This document shows positions 11,205 to 23,364 of a stretch of DNA of 64,000 bases, piece after piece. Made by a program: the position numbers and the translations under genes. Under the pieces are notes generated by a model. The model worked only from the letters and a program-made list of their open reading frames with translations, searched no databases and had not been told where the DNA came from. Each line of letters starts with the position of its first letter. Positions within the stretch are counted from its first letter, which is position 1. This DNA comes from Aquanectria penicillioides (taxonomy: Eukaryota > Ascomycota > Sordariomycetes > Hypocreales > Nectriaceae): contig PYIU01000006.1 in assembly GCA_003415625.1 (NCBI GenBank), forward strand, positions 1,426,001 to 1,490,000. Reading direction: 5' to 3'.

Positions 11205-13153
11205 TAGGGGATTATTTGAATGTGAGAGAGATATCGAGAGTTTAGACTGCGCTTCTTCGCGGCGGGGCACGGCGGCGGGAGAAATGTGGCGGTGATTGCG
11301 GGCGCGAGGGCCGTCGGAGAGCCGAGATACAAGAGCCTTCTGGACGATGATACTCTATGCTTTCTCGGCTGAAGAATTGCTCGTCCAAAGGAGTTCAGGG
11401 GTTGAGGAGGATATGGCGTCGTGGGGGGATTGTGAGGGGAGCTGCTCGATCTGGAGAGCCTTTGAGTCACTGGGAAAAATAATGATTTGGACGCACGCCA
11501 GGATCAGACATGGGGAAGTGCCCCGCGCTAACGAGACATGGGCTAAGTCCGTGCTGGTGCCAACTGGAGCAGAACAGTGTGGGAGCAGAGCCTCAGCTTG
11601 TACTCCGTAGACTAGGCACAATGTGTATTCTCTTTACTTGTTTCTCAGTGGATGCGAGAAGGAGAAAAATGCCCGAACATTACAAGTTTTGCTAAGTTCC
11701 TCCTGTTCTACGAGTTGGAGTCTGGCTGCAGAGTGTTTTGGGCTTGCCAGCGTTCACCACATATTCATCCTCTGCAAAACACCATACAAACAAACAAGCC
11801 TTGATGCACATTCCAATTTCAACTTCACATCTGAACAGACAACCACTTTTCACGACTCGGTTAGTGTTACTTACTACTGGTGATGCGATATCGACATTGG
11901 CCGGCAAATATTTGCTTGTCTCTGTGCTAGGATGCCCTAGTGTAGCCTGCGGCCTTCAGGGTGCACGCTGGCAATCTCCTCTACCGTCACTGACAAAACA
12001 ACCTTGGGAGAGCGGAGACCGTACTTCATCGCTCGCCTTCTTGTCTCATCTCAACCTGTGCCCTTTATTAGGCACGCATCTAAGTGGCTTGTACTATCTC
12101 GTTCGCGTACTTCCAATTCAACAGTCGTGTCAAAAGGCTGCTTGTGACGTGCCCACGACAAGTCCAAAATCCTTCTTCACGCCGATCCTCAAAGGACCGA
12201 CCGCAATGAAAGAAAAAATTTCCTCAGGGAAAGTTCCAAAAATTCCCTGACCGGGCGAACCCAGTCAGAAGTGGTCAGTGTATAGTTTTCAACTAGCAAA
12301 ATTCCTCTCTCAGCTTATCGCTTCACGGAGAAGGAAAACGCCCTTGCACTTGGATGGAGAGGAAAGGAAAAAAGAAGATTGAAAGAGAGGAGGGAGAGCC
12401 ACGGTTTTATAGCTGATCTGGATCACTCAAGCACGGGCCAGGCATGGAGATTACCTGATTACCTAAGGCATCAACACCTGGATGATGTCGCCTGATTGGG
12501 TGTTAACTTTCATAGAGCCAGCCGCTTCTAGGCACCACTCGGCAGACGCAGCCGCTGTGGGACCCCGGCCCTCAGGCTCATTTTGTTCTGTGGCACAGGC
12601 AGTTGTGTTCAGCCCCAGAATTTTCTCTTGTGGCCCATGGTGCGTACCTCGAGTTCCAGTGAACACCCTACGTACTGCTAACATGCATGGAGCTTGGTAG
12701 ATACCTAGGTATGCAAAGGCAGGTACCTACCGGCTTGAAGCATAATTTCATGTTATGAGAGAAAAGTGTAAGGTACATATCATCTCACTGCCGCAATCTT
12801 CAAGATAACCTAGTGTGCGCCCTATCTATGCAAATACATGGGATCATATGAGATGGATGTCATGAGTACGCCCTTTCCCTTCATAGCGCAATGTCTATGA
12901 CTCTTTCCCTACCGATGTTTTGTTGCTGTAGACTTTTTTCCCTGCTGGGCCGAGTCATCAGCCACACCCACTTAACAAGCAAGCCCCCCCCAAAGCGGCA
13001 TGCGACAGCGGTATCGCTCATAGCTCTCTAGCACTGAGACTCAAACCCTCGTAGATCCTTGGTCGCAGGCCAAAAATCTTCAACCTTTAGAGCTGCATCT
13101 CTCTCTAAAAAAAAAAAAAAAAGAAGAAAGACAGAGCTACAGCGACAGCAGCC
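11205..13153. other. Long divergent intergenic region upstream of eIF2B delta and ARG7
   Basis: About 1.95 kb without a gene I can support. A 15-base A run at 13109-13123 sits just upstream of the ARG7 start, probably in its leader. Open stretches such as 11738-12250 lack an ATG start and conserved motifs. It probably contains both promoters. Confidence 0.45.
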
Positions 13154-14562
13154 ATGAAGTTCTCGCGAGCCTACTCCTCGGTAGCAACCCTTGGCGGTGC
13201 TGCCGTCCCGGCCTCAAAGGTTAAGTACATTCCCACCAGCGGCACTTATCCCAAGGGCTTTGTCGCCTCGGGCATCTTTGTGGGTGTCAAGCCAGGCAAC
13301 ACCAGCAAGCCCGATCTCGCCATCGTCTCCTCCGACCGCCCTTGCTCTGCCGCTGGTGTTTTCACCAAGAACAAGTTCCAGGCTGCCCCCGTTACCTTCA
13401 GCCGCAAGCTTCTCGAGAAGAAGGGCAATGCTGGCCTGCGAAGCGTCGTCGTCAACTCGGGCAACGCCAATGCCGTCACCGGAACCGGAGGCCTTGAGGA
13501 TGCCACCAACATGGCCCAGACTACTGACCAGAGGGTCGGCGCCGAGGACTCGACTCTCGTCATGAGCACCGGCGTTATTGGCCAAAGGTTTGTGACTTGA
13601 TTGAGGACAATTGAGCTTCCAATGGCATAAACTGACCCTGCCACAGGCTGCCTATTCAGAAGATCGTTGATCACATCCCCGTTGCTTGCCACCAGGCCGG
13701 CGACTCTCACAAGCACTGGCTTAACTGCGCCAAGGCTATTTGCACCACCGATACTTTCCCTAAGCTCATGTCCAGGAGCTTTGAGCTGCCCTCCTCGCCT
13801 GGAATCGAGTATCGCATTGCTGGCATGACCAAGGGTGCTGGTATGATTGCTCCTAACATGGCCACCCTGCTCACCATCCTGGCCACCGATGCTCCCATCG
13901 CCCCCGGTATTATGACCAAGGTCCTCCGCCATGCTGTAGACCGCTCCTTCAACTCTATCACCATCGATGGTGATAGCTCTACCAACGACACCGTTGCCCT
14001 GCTTGCCAATGGTGCCGCTGGCGGCAAGGAGGTTACCTCTGAGAAGTCTGCCGACTATGAAGCCTTCAGGGCGCTCCTCACCGAGTTCTCTGCCGACCTG
14101 GCCAAGTACATCGTTCGAGATGGCGAGGGTGCTACCAAGTTTGTGACCATCCGCGTTATTGACAGTGCCTCAGAGGAGGCCGCCCGACAGGTTGCCCGTA
14201 CCATTGCTACCTCTCCCCTCGTCAAGACCGCCTTGTATGGCAAGGACGCCAACTGGGGCCGCATCCTGTGCGCTGCTGGTTATGCTCTCATCTCCCCCCC
14301 CGGCCAGCCCATCAACGACGTTCCTGAGATCGCCCCCGAGAGCACCAGTGTATCTTTTGTCCCCACTGATGGTTCCGCTGAGCTGAAGCTGCTTGTCAAT
14401 GGAGAGCCCGAGCAGGTCAACGAGGAGCGAGCGAGCGAGATTTTGGCTATGGAGGATCTTGAGATCGTGGTGCGACTTGGCACTGGTGACAAGTCAGCTG
14501 TGCACTGGACCTGCGATTTCAGCCACGACTATGTCACCATCAATGGAGACTACCGAACTTAG
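13154..14562 (+). CDS. ARG7: Arginine biosynthesis bifunctional protein ArgJ (ornithine acetyltransferase/N-acetylglutamate synthase), mitochondrial
   Basis: Exons 13154-13587 and 13647-14562 around a 59-nt intron give 449 residues, the usual length. It transfers the acetyl group from N-acetylornithine to glutamate in the cyclic arginine pathway, in the mitochondrial matrix. The N-terminus ([11 protein letters not shown], basic, no acidic residues) suits a targeting presequence. Family signatures are SGNANAVTG, the [14 protein letters not shown] self-cleavage site with the nucleophile Thr at about residue 218, DGDSSTNDT, and GKDANWGRI near the C-terminus. As in the family, the precursor should cut itself between Ala217 and Thr218 into two chains. 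The frame is intact. It is convergent with HIS3, 261 bases away, which juxtaposes two amino-acid biosynthesis genes. Confidence 0.95.
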
Positions 14563-14823
14563 ACGGCGTTGATTTAGAAGCGAAATTTTGAATAATGACT
14601 TAGACTCGGTGATCAACTATTCATTTTTATCTCAATTTGGACCCATATCCAATGCTTCCTGCGAGAATGAAGGCACCAATCACCTGACGGAGCCGCTACT
14701 TATCTCATTGGGCGTCCTTGAACCCTCAGCCATTGTCTAATATCTAACCTGAGATCAATCCTAACGTCTAAACAAAACTTGGCCCAGCCGTAAACTCCGG
14801 AGTTCATCTCATCAAACATCCGC

Positions 14824-15575
14824 TTAAGCAGTTAGTGTGCCCTTGGTGCTGGGAACCTCGCCCTCCTTGCCAGCGACTCGCGAGGTGGCCATCTTGACGG
14901 CAACCGCAAGGGCCTTGAAGGCACTTTCGGCACGGTGGTGGTCGTTGTCACCGTGGAGGCAGTGGACGTGGAGGGTGACACGAGCGCCCTGAGCAAAGCT
15001 TTGAAAGCAGTGGGGAACCATTTCGCAGCTCAGTTTGCCGAGGAACTCACGCTTGAGGCCGAGATCAACGACACAGTAAGGGCGGTTGGAAAGGTCGATG
15101 ACGGCGCGAGAGAGGGCCTCGTCGAGAGGGGCATAAGCGTAACCGTAGCGGGCGAGGCCGGTAGGAGTGCCGAGGGCCTTGGCAAAGGCGACACCAAGGG
15201 CGATGCAGACATCTTCGGCAGTGTGGTGGTCGTCGACTGCAAAGTCCAGGTTAGCAATGCTTACGGTTGATCCTCTCATGGTGATTTGAGGGACGGAGAC
15301 GGACTGTGAAGATCGCCCTGGCACTTTAGAGCAAGACTCCAGTTGCCATGCTTGGCGAGAGCATGGAGCATGTGATCCAGGAAGCCAATGCCAGTATCGA
15401 TGGAAATCTTTTGCGACTTGCTGGCCTGGGAGGCGTGGCCGTCACCGCCATCGAGGAGGCGAGCGTCAGTGTCCGGGGGAAAGTCGCCGCCGTCGAGGTT
15501 GAGAGCGAGTTGGATCTTGGTCTCGTTGGTGTCACGGGCGAGGGCGGCCCAGCGGGGAGGATAGGAGGCGGCCAT
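14824..15575 (-). CDS. HIS3: Imidazoleglycerol-phosphate dehydratase (histidine biosynthesis)
   Basis: Exon 1 15575-15305, intron 15237-15304 (68 nt), exon 2 15236-14824; 227 residues. The enzyme dehydrates imidazole glycerol phosphate to imidazole acetol phosphate, using two metal sites built from repeated His motifs. Seen here: [16 protein letters not shown], the first DDHHTAED cluster directly after the splice junction, and the second [15 protein letters not shown] cluster. The donor is GTCCGT, weaker than the GTRNGT used elsewhere in the window, but only this choice joins DL to [10 protein letters not shown] in frame. The later GTAAGC at about 15264 would leave an in-frame stop. The branch site GCTAAC and acceptor TTTGCAG are good. 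Head-to-head with APC6. Confidence 0.95.
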
Positions 15576-16072
15576 GGCGACGAAATTCGGCTCGGCAGAG
15601 TCAATTCAGGAAGATAATCGAGACAAGGCAAAAACAAGGAAACCGTTGAGAATCCCCGAGTCGTGGTTCGCCTCTCCTGTGACGGCGCTCCTGTATCGGC
15701 GGTGCCAAATTGACGGCCTCTGATACGCTGGGGCGCCGACTCCCACTGACTTTTTTTTCCCAGGAAGGGGCCGCTGTAACTGGGAGGGGACGAGAGCGCT
15801 GAAGGATCTGAAGCTACCCCGCTATTTGCTGTGGCCACGCCCGCCGACAATCGATACCACCCCCAGCGACCCTTAACGCGCCTGGCCGCGCTTGGGACAA
15901 CAACTCGAGGCCGGGCGTTTATTGACTTTTGGTGGGATGGTTGCCACTCCTACGCACAACCCCGTCCAAACATCATCCTGACGTCGACGCGCACAACGCC
16001 CGACCGCGCAACTTTGCATCAAACTTTGAAGGGGCCTCTCTGGCAGATGCTCTGGGAAGAACCGGTCGAGGC
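15576..16072. promoter_or_regulatory. Bidirectional promoter region HIS3/APC6
   Basis: About 500 bases separate the two opposed start codons. The stretch from about 15950 to 16072 is open in the APC6 frame and reads plausibly as coding but has no ATG, so part of it could belong to a longer APC6 N-terminus. No clear Gcn4/CPC1 site (TGASTCA) was found. Confidence 0.4.
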
Positions 16073-17986
16073 ATGGAAAAGTTTCTGAGGGAGTGGAGGC
16101 AGGATGCCCTCAACAAAGCTCAGTACGAGTCGGCCATCTTCATCGGTGACAAGCTCCTGGCCTTAACTAGTCAGTCGCACAAAGAAAGCCGCACAATTTT
16201 GGTTTACTAACAAACCCTTGATGCAGACGACGATAATGACGCATTCTGGCTTGCCCAGGTCCACTTCGCTACCGGAAACTACACGCGTGCCCAAGCCTTT
16301 CTCTCCAGCCAAGACCTCATCACTCGCAACCCGTCATGCCGATATCTTGCCGGCCACTGCCTGATCAAACAGTCGCGCTTTGAAGAAGCACTCTCTGTGC
16401 TTGGTGACCGCAATCCGACGCATCTCATCACCAACGGTTCCGGCAGCAACAAGCGCAAGACGCAACCGCGCCATGGCCGACGCCGAGACGATGCGAATGA
16501 CGAAGAGGCGACCAACCGCCGCTACGAGGCTGCTATGTGCTACCTTCGGGGTATATGTTACGCCAAGCAGAATGCATTTGATCGTGCCAAGGAGTGCTAC
16601 AAGGATGCTGTGCGCATTGATGTCCAGTGCTTCGAGGCGTTCCAGCAGCTCATGAAGAACTCGCTTTTGTCGCCTGATGAGGAATGGCAGTTCCTCGAGA
16701 GCCTCGACTTTGACTCGATTCATGTGTCGGGAGATGTGTCTTCTTCCCAAGAAGCCGCTGACTTTACCAAGATGCTTTACACCACCAGATTGTCCAAATA
16801 CCGCAACCCGGCTGCGTTCGAAACCGCGTACGATTCATTGTCGACACACTATCACTTGGCATCGAACCCCGATCTCCAACTTGCGCGAGCGGACCTTTTG
16901 TATACGCAATGTCGATACCGAGACGCTCTAGCAATCACGAATGCGATTCTGCAAGAAGACAAGTACAATTTCAATGTCTATCCTGTTCATTTGGCCTGCT
17001 TGTTTGAGCTTAAGATGAAGAACCTGCTGTTCCTGGTGGCGCACGACCTGGCCGACAGCCATCCAGAGGAGCCATGCTCATGGTTGGCTGTGGGAATTTA
17101 CTACTTTTCTATCGATAAGATTGCTGAAGCACGACGGTACTTTAGCAAGGCAAGTATGATGGATGCGCATTTTGGCCCCGCTTGGATCGGATTTGCCCAC
17201 ACATTTGCGGCGGAGGGGGAGCATGACCAGGCTATCTCGGCCTACTCAACAGCAGCCAGGCTATTCATGGGAACACATTTGCCTCAGGTGTTCTTGGGAA
17301 TGCAGAATCACGCCTTAAATAACATGACTTTGGCGGAGGAGTTTCTTAAGACTGCATATGGCCTATGCAAGACAGACCCATTGCTGCTGAACGAGATGGG
17401 AATCGTCAAGTATCACCAAGACCGGCCCAAGGAAGCTATCCAGTACTTCACAGCTGCTCTCAAAGTTGCCGACGACATGGACAGCGAACCTTCAGCTTGG
17501 CTAGCCGCCCGCACCAACCTTGGCCATGCTTTCCGACGCTTGCGACACTTCAATAGAGCCCTGGCAGAGTTCGACGAGGTATTAAGGCAAGGCGGTAAAG
17601 ACGCCGCGATATTTAACGCCAAGGGCCTTATTTTGATGGAGCAAAACAAGCCTGAGGAGGCAGTGACGGTGCTTCATGAAGCCCTTGCAATCAATCCACA
17701 AGATAGTATCGCAACGGAGTTGTTGAACAAGGCACTGGAGGAGACAGCACTGATTGATGGTGCAGTAGAATCAGAGGCCGAGGACTTGCTTGAGTTTGAA
17801 CAGCAGTTGGGTCAGCGAAAGATGGAGGCGTCGGTCAAGGTGAATGGCCGTCGGGCGGCTGGGCGAGGGTTGATGATGGAGAAGGGCAAGGGAAGAATTG
17901 GGCGGTCACGACGGATGACTGTATTAGAAGACGAAGGCGAAGAAATCCAAGGCGAGAGCATGATGGACATGAGCGGTGATGAATGA
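16073..17986 (+). CDS. CDC16: Anaphase-promoting complex subunit 6 (Cdc16/Cut9), TPR protein
   Basis: Exons 16073-16169 and 16227-17986 with a 57-nt intron (GTCAGT...GATGCAG, branch TACTAAC); 618 residues from the first in-frame ATG. APC6 is a scaffold subunit of the nuclear APC/C ubiquitin ligase that degrades securin and cyclins. The N-terminus MEKFLREWRQDALNK, the WLAQVHFATGNYTRAQAFL helix pair and at least eight tetratricopeptide units are typical. Examples of these are YLAGHCLIKQSRFEEALSVL, PAWIGFAHTFAAEGEHDQAI, LLNEMGIVKYHQDRPKEAI, and ARTNLGHAFRRLRHFNRAL. A Glu/Asp-rich tail (EDEGEEIQGE) ends the protein. The in-frame, ATG-less upstream stretch includes ASLADALGRTGRG, which may be genuine N-terminal sequence lost to a start in another frame or a missed exon. 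Confidence 0.9.
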
Positions 17987-18165
17987 AGATTGGGCAGAAT
18001 TCAGCATATGAATGGAATAGGCGTTTTGGGGGCACACGCATTGACGGGTTCACCATGGACGGGCGAAGCATATTTTGGAGAGATATGGATAATTATTAAA
18101 AATAAATGGGGAGGATGAAATTGACAAACCACGCCAATTATACATTGATGTCGATCGTTATGGAG

Positions 18166-18646
18166 CTATAGCTTCTGTGGAGGTTTATTGAGGGGTTCCC
18201 AGCCGCAAAGACACCCCAGGTTAAGGTTCCCAGTAGGATCAACGGTGTCGTTCGGCTTTTCAGTGGCAATTCGAAGAAGGCGATCTTGCAAAGAACTCGT
18301 ATTGTAGATGTATGTATTGACCATGGGGATCGTCCTCGAGTTTCTACCAGCTGTTGTCAGTTTTATTTATGATGACTGGGGATATTTGAGGGACGTACTG
18401 CAAGACTTGAAATGCCACATCCCGACTTGGGATGGACGAATCTTGTTCGAGCTCCATATACAAGGAAATGGGGCCTAATAGGTAGGTATCGGGGGTTTTG
18501 ATTCGGTGTAGATGGCTCAGAATAGTTATAATTTGTTGAACCCCTCCAATACTAGGTATGCATGGGATTGTCAATGCCTCTGGCGATGAGGCTTTGTTAT
18601 GGTCGTGAGGTGTGGTTTCCTGGGACTAACATCCTGTAGTTGGCAT
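18166..18646 (-). pseudogene. Possible small two-exon gene or relic, unknown function
   Basis: Two open segments read together: 18646-18399 and 18343-18166, across a 55-nt candidate intron (GTACGT...GGTAG, branch ACTGAC). The second segment has a coding-like composition (PMVNTYIYNTSSLQDRLLRI and LNLGCLCGWEPLNKPPQKL). An ATG at 18646 is in frame but is followed by TAG at codon 7 (18628-18626). The gene is therefore either broken, begins from an exon I have not found, or is spurious. I recognise no domain. It lies just upstream of the ankyrin island. Confidence 0.3.
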
Positions 18647-19171
18647 GAGATGAGTGCAGCCTTTTTTATATTTACAATTACGCAGCCTATGTTCATTTTC
18701 CGAAGCCTTTCATTTTAATTGACATGCTCGAATTCCCATTTCCTTGTTGTTAGTCTTCCTGTAATCCAAGTTGATTAATATTTCGACACCCTGAGGAGAA
18801 ATCAAAGAGTATCAAAGCCTGAAATAAGATTAAATAAACCAATCGCAGGACCTGGATTTAGCCACTTGAATGAGATGGGGCGACAATTTTGCCTCATAGC
18901 TGCCTTACGGCTGCCTCATGTCGTATCAGACATTAGTTGATGGAACTTGAGCCAATTGAAGCATTCACTAGCGGCTCACCGCTGCCATAGCCACTTCAAG
19001 ATTCCCATACCACGGTTGAAGAGGGAATTTTGATCTTCTTCCTTGATAGCACAGTTTGCGGTGAACACCCACATGTTTTATTCACGATCCAAGACCTAGT
19101 GATACAGCTGGGGAAAGAATTCCTGGTTCCGTTTGACAACCAAGACCTATTGTCAAATATTGTCCCACGAC
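18647..19171. other. Intergenic, no gene seen
   Basis: A/T-rich spacer before the first ankyrin gene. It probably holds that gene's promoter. No supported frame or repeat. Confidence 0.4.
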
Positions 19172-22100
19172 ATGACTCAGGGGACTTGGGCTTATCCTCG
19201 TACACGAAGGCGCTTTGCCAAGTCAACGCCGCAGTTGAGATCTAGGCGGAGGAGCGCCAAAGCTAACAAGGATGCCAACCAGTCGGAGATATTGGATGCC
19301 GATGGATGGAAAGCCTCTATGGTCAAGGAACTAATTAAACTCTATCTCTACACAACTTTGCCTACACCGTTGATTGCCAAAGTACTGGCTGAAGGATTTG
19401 GGTGAGCCACTGATAGCATGCATGAGCTGCAGGAATCTACTAATTTCTTTGTGAACAGAGAGGAGGATGTATCCCGGAAACTCTGCCAATTATTGGGGAC
19501 AGAACCGGTACTGCTAAATCGGAGCAGCAACCTCCATCCTGTTACAGAACCTGATATGAACTGTCGGGTCGAGAATCTAAGAGCTAGATCCAACCCCACA
19601 GGGCGTTCAAGACTGAACACGGACCCAAGCGATTTGAAGATTGACGAAGGGACTTCAGGAATTACCAAACGATCCTTGAGATCAAGAAGAGCAAAGGTCG
19701 CACCAATCAATAAAGCACCTCCACCAAGCTACCCAAGCAATTTGAAGATTGACGAAGAGACTTCAGGAATTACCAAGCTATCCTTAAGATCAAGAAAAGC
19801 AAAGGTTGCACCAATCAATAAAGCGCCTCCACCAAGCTACCTAAGCAATTTGAAGATTGACGAAGAGACTTCGGGAAGTACCAAACGATCCTTGAGATCA
19901 AGAAGAGCAAAGGCCGCACCAATAAATAAAGCACCTCCACCAAGCTACCCAAGCCTGATTTTCACTCGTGTTGGCTCATCTTCACTTTGGTCCAATCTCG
20001 CGGCTTATAATATTGAGTATTTAAGAAACGTTGATAAAGTGCTTAGCAATGACTTAGGCAAAGATGAGGCCGAGCCTTCAAGGATTGATGACTATGCCAA
20101 GGTGGTCTGGGAAGATTGCGCATGGAGAGCCATTCCATGCGACGGGATCATATTACCATCCGACTTTCTTCATGTTGATAAACATCACCTTATTGACGGC
20201 AACTGTTTCGAAGGAAACCACAGCCATAATCTCAAGACCTGCTTATGCGCTCTTACAAATGCCAACTCCCAAGATTACTGGGTATTTCCTGGCGGTGTTT
20301 CGCCTGCAGGTCAGCGCTTGCTGGACCAAAACACAGACCTTGCCAGCGAGCGCGTGCAGTACGATGCATTTGGAAACTCAATCCTGCACTTCCTAGCAGC
20401 TCGGGCAGAGCCTAAAGCTTTATTCAGAGCGTTAGAGATATTCGAGCCTGTAATGGAAACAAACACCGGGGGCCAGACCTTTTTGAACTGTCTCGGGCCA
20501 CAATGGTTTGAAGTCGAAAGCCTCAAGCTACTTGTGGGGCTTTTGCGATATCTCAAAGCTGTCAATTTTGACATTTACAGTCGGGATGTATATGGCAGAA
20601 CATTCTTCCACACTCTTGCGTTCCGCAATCCCGGTGCACGGAGTATCACCGATGCGATTTTTGCGGAATTCGCGTCCGAACGGTTCCACAAGAGGGATGC
20701 GTTCAATATCCAGCCATCAGGTTCCCATGCAATCCTCCAGAAGAGAATGATTTTGACATTGAGCAATTCAATGGACAGCATTCAGACGGAGATGTTGGTT
20801 CCTCCTCATGGCTAGCTCCAAAGGATCTGTGGAGCACCATCGGTACGGTCCCTACTCATATCTATGTGGCTTATCCTAACGATTTCGTGCATTAAGACCC
20901 TCGGGCCAACAACATTGAAACCATCGACATGTTTCACAGTGAACTTATCAGCAGCGGATTCTTCGCATACGCGGGGTTATTAGAGCTCATCAGAACGGGC
21001 GTTATCACCAAACCACACTTGGAAGATGGCGGGGGTCGAAATGGGCTGCATCGCCTCACAAGAATGCCGATCTGGAGAGGGATGGAGCGTCTTCAACTCT
21101 GTCTCTCCTTAGTTAGAGTGCTTGTGAAAAGAGGTGCTGATGTCAACGCATATGACTTGTCAGGGAACACTGTTCTAATGGAATTCCTTGTTCGCTTCCC
21201 CTCTGATAGCGGACACCCGTATTTCATGGATATTCTATCAGAATTGTTAACAAATGGCGCCAATCTCAATGCAAGGAACACGCAAGGCGACACTGCTTTG
21301 CATGTTGCGGTGCTCCAGGGGCACATGCTGGCCGTGAGGGCCTTGGTGCAACACGGTGCTGCAGTCCATGCCAGAAACGGCAAAGGCCAGAGCCCATTGC
21401 AACTCCTCGCAGAGCGTATCCAAACGAATGATGGGAATTTGCATGTGTATGCCAGCCTTGAGGCGTGCTACGCGTGGTTGTCAAGTGCATTAGTCGGTGC
21501 TCGGTTTACAATCTCAGTCCAAGACGAGTGGCAAAAGCCCAGCGGACCAATTGGTCTTGTGTTACCAAAGATTACCACCAAGGATCGTCTAGCCGCGCTA
21601 GAAACTGCTCTAGCTTTATCAATTGGCGATCAAGAAATGAAGGTGATACTAAAGGGAGCGGATAGTTTGGATTTGCTAGAGTCTACAACACCAGCGACAA
21701 GTTTAGTTGACTGGTAAGCGAGTATTACTAAGTTTAGGATGTGTCTGTGAGAGAAGAAAAGCTAATTTAAAATATCAGGGATAGCGGAAACAACGAGGTC
21801 TCTTTGACTTGTGTGAAAGGCTCGCGAAGCCTAGATTTGACGGAAAGTCGAACGCCTAGCCAGACGATGGCTCGAGATGAACCGGCACCAATCGAGGAAC
21901 TCACCAATGTGATACTGTCCAATGTTTTTGACATTACTATAGAGGAAATACCGAATCCGATTGAGGCATGTGGCAGCGTCCAAAACTGCTTGAGCGAGCT
22001 CTCAGCTATTGTGGCTGCGCGTTTGGAGGACGGAGAGACCAACGGCTTGGGATCTTCGAGTGATTCACAGTCTACCAATAATGATACATGCGCCTCATCG

Positions 22101-23364
22101 CTGCGGAATCCACCGAGCTCCCTGTTTACGTTTTCGACGAAGCGAAAGACTCGAGATAACGACGAAGAAGAGGACGAGTTGGAAGATAAGGGCCTGCCCT
22201 TCCCGAAGTCAAAGAAGGCGAGGCTGCACACAAACTTCGCATGCCCCTATCGGAAGCGCAACCCGTTGAGGTTCAATATCCGTGATCATTTCCTCTGCGC
22301 AAAACAGTCATATGCGTCGATATCAGCTTTGAAGTAAGAGGTTCTGAGTTCCGAAATGTATTGAATTGAAGAGCTGATGAGTCAAGACAACATGTTACTC
22401 TGCTACATAAGCGGAAAATTGTACCAACTCATCGCTGCACTCGATGTCATACGGCTTTCGCTACCAAGGGAGAGCGCGACGCTCACTTGCGGGTGCCCCT
22501 AGATAAGATTTGCTTGATACGAGACGAATTGGAGACACTGGACATGGTCGAGGACCCGGAAGATGGCATCACTTCGAAAGTAGACCAGATGTTGCAGAGC
22601 AGACGCAAAAACGACCAAGTTCTGGATTGGGATACCCTTTGGCGAAGACTTTTCCCACTGGATAACGAGATACCGACACCAGGTAAGCTGTTGGGAATTG
22701 CGCTAGTCAAAGGAAGAACAGGGAGCCACTTCTAATACAAAGGCCAGAATTCGAACCAGTCATTGAGTTCTATGAAGTCGAAAACACCTTTGAACATAAT
22801 GCCAGTTCGTCCCGCGATCGGGTCAGGGAGGAAATGAAAGCAATCAGCCAGTCTTCCAAACCACAAGTGAATGAGATATTTGCGAGCAAAGTTTTCGACA
22901 TATTTGAAACAATGGTCCAAGACACCCTGCAAGACTCCAAGGATAGAGTCCTTGGGTCATACACGGTGGCGCCCCGGCGAACACGGCGGCGAAGAAAAGA
23001 TCAATTGACGGGCATGCCGCTAACGCCGTCGACATCGACAGAGTGCGCCTCGATTTCGCGAGAAATACTACCAAACCCTAGTCCTGGATCCCAAGGAAGC
23101 GGGCTGACTGCCGAGTGGTTTGGTGGAAATGACCAGTCCCCAGTGTTTGATGTCGATGCGAGCTTTTCAACACCATTGATGCCAAAGTTTCAACGGAATG
23201 AACAAGATACACCCTCGATAGCAGAAAATGACAAGAATTGGGACGGGTGCTTTGCCTCGACAGTCGAGGGTGGAACCGGTGGTGTGAGTGAAGAAATGGA
23301 AGCCGGATGCTTCATGTGCTTCCCATTTTCGTGCTCATGTCCATCATCATCGAGGTTGCAATAA
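19172..23364 (+). CDS. Ankyrin/Cys-His finger protein, upstream tandem paralog (A), with 36-residue repeats
   Basis: Six exons: 19172-19401, 19459-20842, 20897-21713, 21779-22333, 22387-22682, 22748-23364 (introns 53-65 nt); about 1,299 residues. In order: a helical module with LIKLYLYTTLPTPLIAKVL; three 36-residue repeats; ankyrin-like units (FGNSILHFLAARAEP, GGQTFLNCLG, DVYGRTFFHTLA); classical ankyrins (LSGNTVLMEFL, TQGDTALHVAVLQGHMLAVR, GKGQSPLQLLAE); an acidic patch; then the CPYRKRNPLRFNIRDH finger and a second finger CTRC...HLRVPLDKIC. The tail has a WDTLWRRLFPLDNEIPTPG block, which I associate with unnamed fungal zinc-finger families. A nuclear or protein-scaffold role is only inference. 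The frame steps one base near 20724-20727 (CCC) between DAFNIQ and EENDFDIEQF; the splice into exon 3 (DPRANN) confirms the second frame. Compared with paralog B it lacks the Myb domain and has one extra intron (21714-21778). Confidence 0.75.
19631..19954 (+). repeat. Three tandem 108-bp (36-codon) repeats inside paralog A
   Basis: Units begin at 19631, 19739 and 19847, each starting GAT or AAT TTG AAG ATT GAC GAA and each ending ...AAGCTACC(C/T)(A/T)AGC. They stay in frame and encode a basic segment (LRSRRAKVAPINKAP) followed by PPPSY. Divergence is a few bases per unit, which suggests recent intragenic duplication. PPSY fits the PPxY consensus bound by WW domains. Confidence 0.9.

Noticed and set aside
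11738..12250. Open frame of about 170 codons between eIF2B delta and ARG7
   Set aside because: It has no ATG start, no conserved motif and no splice context; it looks like chance openness in promoter DNA.
15237..15304. GTAAGC at about 15264 as the HIS3 donor
   Set aside because: It is stronger by consensus but would keep an in-frame TGA; the GTCCGT donor alone yields [12 protein letters not shown].
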